Source of the DNA: Liolophura sinensis
Lineage: Eukaryota > Mollusca > Polyplacophora > Chitonida > Chitonidae
Assembly (NCBI RefSeq): GCF_032854445.1
Contig: NC_088306.1
Location: 15,371,386 to 15,435,385, forward strand
DNA: 64,000 nucleotides
Reading direction: 5' to 3'
Of this stretch, positions 12,229-23,508 are shown in pieces; position 1 is the first letter of the stretch; each line of letters begins with the position of its first letter. The notes below the pieces were generated by a model, which was not told the DNA's origin, ran no database searches, and was given only the letters and a program-made list of their open reading frames with translations. Made by a program: the position numbers and the translations under genes.

Positions 12229-12650
12229 CTGTACATCTTAAATATCACGTATCCCTCCCATGTTAAAATGGGTAGGCTGACCACACCCATTTCTTCATTC
12301 TGTACATCTTAAATATCACGTATCCCCCCATGTTAAAATTGGTAGGCTGACCCCACCAATTTCTTCATTCTGTACATCTTAAATATCACGTATCCCTCCC
12401 ATGTTAAAATGGGTAGGCTGACCACACCCATTTCTTCATTCTGTACATCTTAAATATCACGTATCCCCCCATGTTAAAACTGGTAGGCTGACCCACCAAT
12501 TTCTTCATTTTGTACATCTTAAATATCACCTATCCCCCCCATGTTAAAATGGGTAGGCTGACCACACCCATTTCTTCATTCTGTACATCTTCAATATCAC
12601 ATATCCCCCCATGTTAAAATTGGTAGGCTGACAACACCAACTTCTTCATT
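12229..12650 (-). repeat. About 71-bp tandem array of stem-loops in the probable MFSD1 3' UTR
   Basis: Six units each contain tgtacatcttaaatatcac followed by an inverted repeat. In copies 1, 3 and 5 the arms are aaatgggt and acccattt. In copy 2 they are aaattggt and accaattt. Copies 4 and 6 are of the second type with one imperfect pair each. The two types alternate A-B-A-B-A-B, so the array probably grew by duplicating a dimer. Stem length is 8 bp with a 10-11 base loop containing aggctgac. Read as minus-strand RNA, the imperfect pairs of copies 4 and 6 are G-U wobbles. Confidence 0.85.
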
Positions 12651-12706
12651 ATTCATATACATAAAATCGTAAAAATATTGATCTTGTTTAATTTGAAATG
12701 GGCAAC

Positions 12707-15700
12707 TTACTCGGGTTCAACGTTCATTTCAGCTTCAAGCTGCTCACGCCTTTTCCTGGCCGACAGGTTGAGCTTACCTCCCCTTGCTGCATCGACTAGG
12801 TAGAGTAATACTGAGCCTATCAAAGCCACTGTCAACAAGAAAACATAACACAACAAGGCATGGGAATAGGTTCTCATGAAACAGGCTGAATTTCCACCCT
12901 GAAAAGTTTGATGTGTATATTTGTTTGACGGTTGATTAATAATGCATGGTTATAGGATAGTGGTCAGTTTTCTGGGTGGAGGAAACAGGAGGGCCCAGCG
13001 TAAGCCATGTAACTTTGGGAAGGTTACTGATGAGCTTTCCCTTACCTGAAATATGCACACCATACTGATGGAAGACAAGTACTCTTCAATGGCCACCCAT
13101 TAAATATATTTATACACATTTTTGGTTGTAAACAAGCTGGAAAATTGAATATTCATCATTTTTCATATACAATCTTTTATGAACTCTATGATACTGTATT
13201 TCACAATCGGTACCGGTATACAATTTCCAAACACATTAAGGCCTTAAAATACAGTAAGCTGAAATTCAGTCTTTTATGAATTCTGAAATAAGCTGAAATT
13301 CAGTCTTTTATGAATTTTTTATGGACCCAAAATAATCAGCCATCACTGAGTATTCACAGTCCTTTCAGAACTTACAGCACAGCCAGGCCAAGAAGAAGAC
13401 TTCCAGCAGAAGGTAACCTTTGGCATCTACAATCATTCCAGCCACAAGGGAGATAACTGCCAAGCCAAGGTTCTGAACAGACTGCATTCTGGGAACAGGA
13501 AGTGACATCACATGGTGAAAAATGTCCGATTATGTAATAACTGATTGATTGCAAGCAACACTGACTGGGCAAAAGTAACAGTATGCACTGTAGGAAAAAA
13601 TGAATGAAAAGTAATGCGACACTGCAAAAATTTTGTGGCCAAAAGAAGAACACAAAAAGACACAAAAATGATTGACGCAATACAAAACATAAAAAAAGCA
13701 CAGAATACATCTATCACTATACCCATGTCAAGCATGATATTACATTTAAGCTGATCATCTTTTTCTTTAGACACTGTGCATCATTAAACAGCATCACAGG
13801 TACTATATTAATATCTTATATGCACTGGTTCACTTTGTATTTACATTACCGTAAGTATTTACAAGTGCATAGAACTAAGTAAATACAAGAAAATTCACTC
13901 ACATGCCGTACACTGTCCCTAGTTGATGTTCTGGTACCATCTGTGCAGCCATTGGCCAAAGGGCGCTAGCAAGAACTGAATATGCCAATCCCATAGTGCT
14001 CTGGTAAAGGTTTTCAAGAATGCCACAAAAAAAAAAATGAACTGTGTTACCAACATATTATTTCATCAAAAAATGAAACAAAGGGTTCGTACACTTCAAA
14101 AATTTTAAGGCTTTTTCCAGACTTTTCCAGGCTCAACATACGATAAACAGTAGTTTCGTTCCTTCTGTACACTCTTCTAGGTTTAACTACAAAACCGCTG
14201 GTTTTCGGGGCTTTCAAGGCCTGGGAATGTTACTTTCAAATTTAAGGCTTTTTAAGGCTTTCTAAGTCACACATGAATCCTGATAAGAGTTCATTATTCG
14301 TACTGTAAAAACACAAATTGCTAGTTCTTTAAGGCTTTGAACAATTACATCTTTCTACAGAAGCCATCACCACAAGTAGTTCTGTGTCAACAAGAGCTGA
14401 TTTATTTATTCATCTATCCAACTGTTGTCTAACTCATGAATTCTTCACGATGGCAACCTGTTTTGTGGGTGAGGAGTACCCAAGGTAAATCATCAATCTT
14501 TCGTTATCCCATGTATGTGATATGCATGTATACAGTATGTTGTATTGGTGGAAGTCAATACGACAATGACTAACCTTATAAGTGGGAGAAACCAGAGTGC
14601 ACTGAGTAAACCACTATGCTTTTTGCGAATTCTCACACATGTGTGACATACATGTATACAGTATGTCACATTGGTGAAAGTCATGTGGTCTCCAGGGAAA
14701 TTCATGCAAGATGACATGATAGACCATTTATAAAAAGACAATGGGCTTTTACCTACTGTGTCCTACTTACCATAGATACATATGGATTGATGAAGGAAAA
14801 CGCCAGGAGACCATGGCAGCCAATGGTCACTAGCACACCCAGGCATACCCAAAAAATGTTTTTCCCTGTTTTGTCGATTAGAAAGCCAAAAACAGGGGAG
14901 GCAACTGCTGAGATGATGTACACCAAACTGTAAGGCAAATATTAACACATATTAGGCAATGTGACATATTCATTACCGGTACCAGATACTTTACATAAAG
15001 CCTAACAAAACAATTCAAACTCTTAAAATAAAATAAAAATAAACTTTTAACTTCACTACATCATTTATTACTAAGGCAACACCACTCAGAAAATATTTTA
15101 ATTGTTTTTGCATGATTTTCAGGATTGTCTAGACAGGACCACTGATGCCTATGTCTTTGCTTCCACATAGTGAGTCTAAGGGGAGGTAGATCAACATAGT
15201 GGGACTAAAGGGAGGTTACCCTAGTGTTGTCACCTGGAAACAACATATTCCTTCATCCTTTCATATCAAAAAAAAAAAAAAAAAAGAGAAAAGAATAAAA
15301 AGAAAGATCATGACTATATCACTGATTATTGATTGACTGATTGGTGCATAGGTGCATGAAACGATACAGGATCATGTTTTGTGTTGCTCTTAGTACATCC
15401 CATGTCTTTGTGAGAATTCCTTATTAGAAGTTGACCAAACACCTCAGGAAAAAAAACAAAACAAAAATCCAGGTGTATTTTCATTGCTCTTCCTAAATCA
15501 TCAGATTATTTTGTTGTCTTTTTTTTTAAGCTTACAAAATTTTGTTCAAAACTCACTTTAAAGTATCCCATTTCTAGCATTTCACAGTACAATAATGATT
15601 CTATTTTACTTACCTATTCACGTTATTAGCCAAGGATGGATCAAAATCGTACTTCATTTCAAAAAACACTCTGAAACAATTTACACAAGTAATAAGAATA

Positions 15701-18700
15701 CACATATATACAGAAACTGCAGTGAAATGATGTCAAATATAAATATAAAAACAAATACAGAATCTTGTGTGGGGGTCAAATTGTTTCACAATGACAAGAC
15801 ACCAATGTGGTCACCGTGAGTTCAAGTCCAGAGTCCGTTTAAAGGCTAAGCTATTTGTAAGTATCACAGTGACACACGTTTAAAACACATGTTGCCACGG
15901 CGATTACGATCAATGTAGGCTAGGATCACTTTGTGCAAGAGACCCCAACTTATACGGGCTTCCTCCATGTTCATATATGTGCTTGGGAAGGTGTTCCACC
16001 AACCTGCAAATGGTAGTTGGTTTCGGATTTTCTCCCACCATAATGCTGGCGGACATTGCATATATTTGTATGACATAGAACACTGATGAATTAAATACAT
16101 AAATAAATGACAAGAATATATAAAGGAGTCATGACATTTGTTAACTTAATACATGCTATAACTTGAGAATATTACATGATGCAAAATTGGAGATCAAATA
16201 CAATTCTTCCTTAAAAGAAGATGAGATGAACATGCACAACTTGAACAAAATTTTAAGGTCAGATTTTATACAGCTCTGGAGACGAATTTTGTTTTCAGGA
16301 TAGCATTCATTTTGCCGCAATGGCAAGAAGTAAATGCATTCTGATAGTAGAAATTTCTACGACAAATTTGACAAATGTTTTTCAGTAAATTCTCCTAGCC
16401 ACGTCATTGGGTAAATTTATGGAATATATGCAAAACGGAGATACTTGTACTTACAAACCCAAGCCAATGAAAGGGAAAATAGCCACATAGTATGCCACAC
16501 AGATCAAACATAGCAGCCATACTGTCAGAGGAAATGTCAGCACATCTCTGAACTGTATTACCTCCCCTGGAAATAAACAAATGCAATAGAAAAAGATACA
16601 GCTTGTTTCTTTTCGTCATATCACCATGTTGAACTCAAAGTCTAAATATTTGTAGTGCAGCCTCAATGAAACACATGATGAGGACACCAGACATGACACC
16701 CTGCCCAGCAATGGCCAAGTGTGCTAGTACCAAGACTACTGATATTAAAGTCAACCTCAAATTCTTTTTCTTTTACGCAGATTTTTACCTGATCCTTTTG
16801 CGTCCCTCTTCAGAATTCGGTCAGCTCTCTTGTCAAAATACCCCAGTGACAGCGCACAGAGCAAGGAGAATACACAGGTGCCTCCGCCTTACAAAACACC
16901 AAAACATATAGGTTACTCGTTACTCTTTCACAAGTACTTGTACATGATCAGATTTCTAGCCAGAAATCAGAAGGCTAATGGGTCCATCTAAATCGTCAGT
17001 CTTTTTGAAGGTTATAGTTGTTTGCTAATTCCTGTTTCAACTCATGCACTCAAAATTATTTTACTTCCAGCAAATTTGTGTCTGCATCAGGTTGGTCGAT
17101 TTTTCTGGTTCTTTTTCGTTTCCTCTTAATAATTTAGCACATTAGTTTAGGTCTTGGAAATACTCATCTGGCATACGCAAGGGGAGGACAAAAAATATTA
17201 CAGTTAAAAGTCTGGACAGCAGCTTTAAGCACAAAGTCCAACTTGTTTTCTTAAAGATATACTATATTCATGTTCAGAAATAAATTGTTTCAGTGTCCCA
17301 CCAAATTTCATATCCAGCTAAATGATGCGTACTAATGACTTGATTCATGTATTTATCTCACAGGTGTTTAACACAATTTTTAAGAATTAAACCTCAAGTC
17401 TCAACGACCCTGCACATTCAGCGGAGGAGAGCAAATGAAGGCCCCTTACCAATAAAAAGGACAATTCCTAAATTCGTGTAACCTTTGAAAGAAGTACTCA
17501 GTAAGTTGTAGATGGGAGACATGATATTCATGTTCACTGTGCTACCCTGAAATTGAAAAAAAAAATAGACTATCAGTTATACCAGTCTGTTGTGAGAGAA
17601 TACAACCAGATATTAGATCAAGATGATCAATATTTCAAAGGGCGAGTGGAAATAATGATCTCTAATACAAATTTATCACAATGAAGAACATTTTCTTGAT
17701 TAATACTGATTCTTCAGCCAATGCTTGCCGTGTTTTCACGGACACTTTGCCGCTATGACGATGGCAGCATGCACGAGGCCCGACTGGCATGAGTGGGACC
17801 TTTGGTTGAGTTGAGAGAAATATACCTGCCTCTGGTGAACTGCCAATTAGTCATTTTCGATTCAATTTGCAATGGTATGCAATTTAATTGTCTCAAAAAG
17901 ATGTTATGAGAAGTTTTTTCCCGATCTTGTTAGCTGCTGAATCATAAGAGTTCTTCTGAAAATGAAAGCATGAAAAGTTCTTGACTGATACATTGTCAAT
18001 GAGCATTGCCATTTGCTGGCATGTGCATCCCTGACTCCATAGGTATACAGACCCTGTAATTGTACAGAAAAAATGTCCAATGCTTGAGATTCCTCGTCTC
18101 TTCAGCGGACTGGCCAATAACAAGTCTGGAATTTTCTCTGAATTGTGGTAAATAAATATATGCATGCATGGTGTCTAATAAAATCATCTAATAGTCAATT
18201 AAGTTAATGGCAGTTAATATTGATAAATTTTATTTAATACAGTACACACTACAGTCAATGTCACATTTACCCCCTGTTAGTGAGATGTGTCTAAGGGTCT
18301 GTCCAAACAAGGTACTGTTTGATTCAAGTCAAAATTTAAAATCAAAATACAGTCCTGACTTTTTGGTCACTGTAGTCAAGGTCATGAGTCAGGCTGCGCT
18401 GATAACTCATCATGGCACTTATATAAGGTGCATGCAATTTCAACATTGGTGATTCAACTTATTTATTTATTTATTTCATTGGTGTTTTACGCCGTACTCA
18501 AGAATATTTCACTTATAAGACGGCGGCCAGCATTATGCTGGGAGGAAACCGGGCAGAGCCCGATGGAAATCCACAACCATCCGCAGGTTGTTGACAGACC
18601 TTCCCATGTACGGCCGGAGAGGAAGCCAGCATGAGCTGAGCTTGAACTCATATTGACCGCATTGGTGAAAGGCTCCTGGATTATTATGCTGCACTAGCGC

Positions 18701-21700
18701 GCTAACCACCTGAACCACGGAGGCACCCATTTGTGATTCAAAAGTACTGAGCTAACTTCAAGTGACAAATTTTGCTTGATTCTGAAGGATTCCTCCACAT
18801 TACAGGTTCACTTCACATCAATTTTTGTGAAGAATGATTAATTTCTTGTCAGCAAAACTATTGGCATTGAGGAATAATAATAATAATAATAATGGCTTTA
18901 TTTCAAGAGGGTAAAATACAATGCGTATACTCAGTCAACACTAGGTTGATCTACATTTGAAACAATATATTACATTGCATATGAGTTGGAAAACATGGTA
19001 ATTTGGATCGTGTAAACCACCTGCAACAAGATTTTGAAAACAATATATGTGTCTTTCATGTGCTCCTAAAAGTGCATTTTTAGAAGCAAAACTTTGGGTG
19101 AAATCAAGTAAATCAAGTTTCAAACTTGAATGAAAATGAGTTTTATTCTGGCTATAAATAAGACGCAAGTGGGAAGGTCTGCCAACAGCCTGCGGGTGGT
19201 CGTGGGTTTCCCCAGAGCTCTGCCCGGTTTTCACCCACCATAATGCTGGCCGCCGTCGTATAAGTCAAATGTTCTTGAGTACGGCATAAAACACCAATCA
19301 AATAAATAAAAATAAATAAGACAGAGATTTTCCAAAAAAATTAACACTCAGAGAAAACTAAGAAAGAAATTCCATGTTTTCTCTCAAGGCTGGTTGAGTT
19401 ACCCCCATCAAATTTATTCTTAATGATGATCCTGCTCTATCGGGGGTGCCTTTTACATGTAGTTGTGATGTGCATTACCTGTGATATGTACCCACAAAAG
19501 GAGGCTACTGAATCTACAGCTTACCACTCGGGAGAAACTGAGCTGGAGTCCGAACACCATGTTGAGTTCCTTCCCCTTGAACCACTTTACAGCATAGGTA
19601 TTTTGAGCCACGGCCAGGGATTCACCACCAATGCTATGAAATATTTACATAGGGTACACGAAAATAAACATATAAGAAAACCTACAAAACAAAAACTAAT
19701 AGAAAGCCACAGACTTCAGTATACATAATTTTTCCTGGAAGTACAATACAAACAATAAACAGCTTTGAATTTCCATAAATTTAGAAATAATCGACAAAAG
19801 TTTATTTCCTTTTAAAATTATCAAAATGTAAAAAGAAAATCCATGAAATAACGCCCGCTCACCTAACCCCACCCGCATACAAGACACACATGTGGGATAA
19901 AAAAATTGAACTCATGCGAAACGTCACTGTCACTCTTCATCTCATGAACACTGTAATATCATTTCGCAAAATCCTATATACTGATTTTGTCCATGACTAG
20001 GTTTCTCATTTTGTCCAAAGATGTTTTGTTTTTCATTTGGGAGACTATATCATTATATCACAGGAATTATATCATACTGACAAAATGTAACTTTCCGAAT
20101 CAAAAGTAATACTTTATGACCTTATTTATTTGCCACTGAAAATGAACGTGTTGGGCAAACACAATACTGTCTTTGTGAGGTTTTCATCATTGCAGTTGTT
20201 CACGAACAAAGTCACTCACCCGAATACAAATCTTCCCACACACATCAACCAGTAGAGGTTAAAAAAGGCGCCAGAAGCAAAAATGACCTGTAAATCAAAA
20301 AAGCAATGACACATTAAAATCACTTCCAAGGCTTAGTATCTAGCAGCAATCTTCCGCAGTTAACAGATTATTCCTTTCCCATCATTCAGCTACACAATCC
20401 ACTATACATGCCTGACCAGCTTTCCGAAAAAAACATAGTTTCAATTCAACATTTAAACACTGACATTTCTTAACTAATATCCTTCACAGTTGATGTCAAC
20501 TGTCCAATAATATTTTGTGTATATTTTTTTCCTGTCTACCGGGCATTTCGGCCATATGATTGCCTCTCTGATAACTGTGTCACAAAGCTGTCTTAAAGGA
20601 GAATGAAGCTTCATTTCTCAGTGGGTGATCGAGTAAAGAATGAAGAGATAGGCCACGGATATTATGAGTGTACTGCAATCATGGTGGGAAAACACTATGT
20701 ATTACTTGTGAATTTAAATCCATGTGAAATTTCACCTTAGGCACTAAGTGATATTTCATAGTAGTCGTTTATAATGTTAAAGAATTAGGGTATGCTGTAC
20801 AGCATTGACATGCAGCCATCTTAGGGTTATTTACTCCAGTACCATTCTATGCCATATAGTGGATACATGAAACACTTTTTTTAATTTTTTAATATGCAGT
20901 TTAGAATGAGTAACACTAGTAAAACATATACATGTCACAGTGCCAATATAATTCTCAGGTTACTTTTTTTTTTGGCGCGAGGAAAGGTGGGTAGAAATGG
21001 TTTACAGTGGTTTTCTAGAAGCCTCAGAGGTCAGTAACGAATACCAGGCAGGCACTCTAACCATTATGCCAGAGACACAGTTAAAGAGAGATAATATAGT
21101 ATTATTTGTACTGTAATTCTCAACCTTTTCGCATGTTTGCATACTGTTTATTCAAATATATTCAGAAGTCTATATTCTGTGTTGACTGATATAATTATAC
21201 TCTTTGTGACACCCTGAAAATGGCGAATCGAAACAATGTACTTGTCTCCGAAATCAATGTACATAAATTACATTGAAAGTTCTTCTTTAAAATGCAAAAG
21301 TTTCACCAATTAGAGTACATGTATAATGAGCCTCAGCTTTATAGCATGATACACGTACCTGCCCACATGTTACAAAGATGGAGAAAATGATGGCTCCCAG
21401 ACGAACACCAAACACTTTGTCGATGAGAAGCCCACCAAAAAAGCAGAGTATGACGTTAGGCCACGAGTACCAGGAATAAAAGGCCATGAACTGCCCCACC
21501 CCGATATCCAGGTCCTTTATCATGTTATCCTGTAACGCTGCTGGGTTGTCATAGCAAAAATAGCTCCCTGAACAAGAAAATGTTAACATTTACTAACAAA
21601 TGCACATATATTATATTCATTTATATCTTTGGTGCCCAGATCACACCAATTTTAGTTTCGTATTTTACGGTGAGCTGAACCTAAGAAAATCTAAAAAGGG

Positions 21701-23073
21701 AATAAAAAAAAATTAAAAATTTACTTTATCTGATTTTTCCGTTTTTACTGATTTTTCTAATTTTCAAAGCTTTTTTTTTTATCACATAAACATGTCTTTA
21801 ACAGGAACAACTGATGGAAGAGCCCATATTTCCCACAAAAATATATGATTTTCCATCTCAATTTTTACTTTAAAACCCTCCTTCAACATTGAAAATAGAT
21901 TCATTCTGCCTTTAAAACAAAAATTTAAATTGGTCAGGCCCTATATTATATTGTATCTGAACACGTGACCTCAATGGTCAAGAGCCTGACAATCGCAGTG
22001 AGCCCGGGATTTCCCCATCTGAGCCAGCTGACAGATTGGTATTTAATATTGCAGGATGCAGAATCTTTGCTGGTATGAGAAACAGACCAGTCCAGGAGCC
22101 ATATATGCTTGTATGTAGGCACGTCAGGGTAACTGCCATGAAGTTTAGCTGTTATATGGCATATTTATTGAAGTGTGACCCAAGAAATTCTCCATTCTCA
22201 GCCACATGGCGTGGATTCTGTTTCCTACATACTTTCTTTCTCTGGTGCTTACCCAAGGATCCATGAATAGACAGCCTAAATTCCCAATTCCTAACTCTTT
22301 ACGTTTCCATCCATCAGCGCATATAGAAAATAGGAGAGCTACATGCAGTGGTAAATTTACCCTGATGGAAGAAATTAATGGCTGACAGAGATTTAAGCTA
22401 TTCTAACCATAGCTACTTGGCTTTAGCTGACCATGAAGTTTATTACAACGGCAATATACTGTGTGCATGCAGCTGTGGTTGAGAGATAGGCATAGGGTTT
22501 CAGTAACATCACTTCTCTACCCTATGTACTATGTAATGTGTATTATATATATAACTCAATGTTTGTGTGGCAATTCAAACTCACACAATGTAGTCTAACA
22601 AATAAGGTACCAGTTTCCAAGAAATTTTGTAATATTACATTTCATTATAATCAGTTTTATCATTTATTTTACAGCTTACTGGTACTCACATTAAGTAAGA
22701 ATTAAGACTAAACTTTTAAAAAACTATTATTATGTCACTTACAAGAGTTATTCGTATATAGCTACGGTACTGATGGTAACAAGTCTATTTTCGTAATCAG
22801 TCAAACATCAGTTTGAACAAGATAAGCCAATGCCTGTAAATCTCAAGTTTGGTGTCTTAAAACAACTTCATTTAAGTTAACAGTTTGAAGTTTGCTCTCT
22901 CAAACTTCAAAGCACTCACCGAAACTTAACAGACACATGATGATCAAAATCAGATATCTGTGTAGCATCCTCCGTGGATTGCAGGGCAAAGTAGCCCCGC
23001 ATCCCGTTAGCTCTTCTTCTTCCGAATCATCCCCGATCTTATTCAGAAGAGGAGTCTTTTCCTCACTCCCCAT
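12707..23073 (-). CDS. MFSD1: MFSD1, lysosomal major facilitator superfamily transporter (12 exons)
   Basis: Exons, 5' to 3': 23073-22920, 21567-21359, 20287-20220, 19633-19525, 17546-17450, 16887-16789, 16566-16455, 15670-15614, 14927-14771, 14000-13903, 13488-13376, 12828-12707. All junctions are AG/GT and in phase, giving 464 residues, close to vertebrate MFSD1 (about 465). Diagnostic stretches are SYFCYDNPAALQ, WYSWPNVILCFFGG, RFVFGIGGESLAVAQNTYAV, GSTVNMN, PVFGFLIDKTGKN, VPEHQLGT and MQSVQNLGLAVIS. The two loops LIDKVFGVRLG and LIDKTGKN correspond to the two MFS motif-A positions, and a twelve-helix MFS fold is expected. The cytosolic N terminus holds an acidic dileucine, ExxxLL (residues 5-10), the lysosomal sorting signal type. 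Family knowledge: MFSD1 is a lysosomal dipeptide exporter that works with GLMP. The start at 23073 gives the family-length N terminus. The stop TAA overlaps a donor-like GTAAGT, so an alternative last exon is possible. Confidence 0.96.
14081..14345. mobile_element. Probable DNA-transposon remnant in MFSD1 intron 9
   Basis: The stretch starts with gggttcgtacacttc and contains several ttaaggcttt and ttttccagg repeats. It resembles termini of non-autonomous DNA elements I have seen in marine invertebrate genomes. Ends and target duplication could not be fixed. Confidence 0.3.
15802..16110 (+). repeat. SINE, sense, split by an insertion
   Basis: The B-box part (caccgtgagttcaagtccag) lies at 15812-15831 and the 3' body plus (aaat)n tail at 15981-16110. 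The 150 bases between include a sequence (ttgccacggcgattacg, taggctaggatcactttg) that recurs at 36710-36760 and 58420-58470. The order suggests that an inverted-repeat element inserted into the SINE. Confidence 0.65.
18460..18729 (-). repeat. Full-length SINE, antisense, with target-site duplication
   Basis: A complete copy from the (TTTA)n tail to the tRNA-like head ending in the complement of the cctccgtgg start. It is flanked by the nine-base duplication gtgattcaa at 18449-18457 and 18733-18741, the expected result of LINE-driven insertion. It lies in intron 4 of MFSD1, on the same strand as the gene. Confidence 0.9.
19165..19313 (+). repeat. 5'-truncated SINE with target-site duplication
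   Basis: Only the 3' half of the body and the (AAAT)n tail are present. The flanks carry the nine-base duplication aaataagac at 19156-19164 and 19314-19322. 5' truncation with a duplication is typical of incomplete target-primed reverse transcription. Confidence 0.85.
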
Positions 23074-23508
23074 CTTAAGTTTTGCCTTCCTTTATTACCA
23101 GGTGACAGTCTAGTCAGATGGCGAAATGTCACGAGACTCAACGACCGCCGACCTTAATGAGGTCATTTAGTACAATATGCTCTAACACAAAATTTTTCCT
23201 AAGACGTAAATCATGTAACGATTTAACATTTGCTAAAAAATCAATGAAAGCATTAGAGGAATATTTTTCTTGTCAATCTTGAGAAAACATACAATTTACC
23301 GGATGGATTTACTGCCAAAGATTTGGGTTGGAGGCAACAAAACAAAACTCTGGACTTCCGCCGTTCTCTCGCCATGAACTTCCGCGGGAAGAAAGAAAGG
23401 AAAGATTATTTGAAATATTTCAATTTATGCTCTTGTATTTCAGCATATATTTTGTTGCTTTTTATTGCTTGATGACCTGAGTGTCTTGTTCTTACAAAGG
23501 AATCCACA
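23074..23508. promoter_or_regulatory. Shared bidirectional promoter of MFSD1 and BAP18
   Basis: Only 435 bases separate the two divergent start codons. The interval holds a YY1-like AGATGGCG at 23116-23123, two ETS-like ACTTCCG sites at 23354-23360 and 23378-23384, and a GCCAT at 23371-23375. There is no clear TATA box. ETS plus YY1 sites without TATA are common in housekeeping bidirectional promoters. Transcription starts are not visible from sequence. Confidence 0.65.
23374..23472 (+). CDS. Possible upstream ORF in the BAP18 5' leader
   Basis: An ATG in a fair context (tcgccATGa) opens a 32-residue frame starting MNFRGKKERK and ending 37 bases before the BAP18 start. If the transcript starts upstream of 23374 and is unspliced here, the frame could reduce BAP18 translation. 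A good acceptor-like tract (ctcttgtatttcag) ends at 23452 and could remove it by 5' UTR splicing. There is no homology support. Confidence 0.25.
   Translation: MNFRGKKERKDYLKYFNLCSCISAYILLLFIA

Noticed and set aside
19423-19728. Plus-strand ORF of 101 residues
   Set aside because: Shadow of MFSD1 exon 4 on the opposite strand. The minus strand has the family sequence and splice sites.
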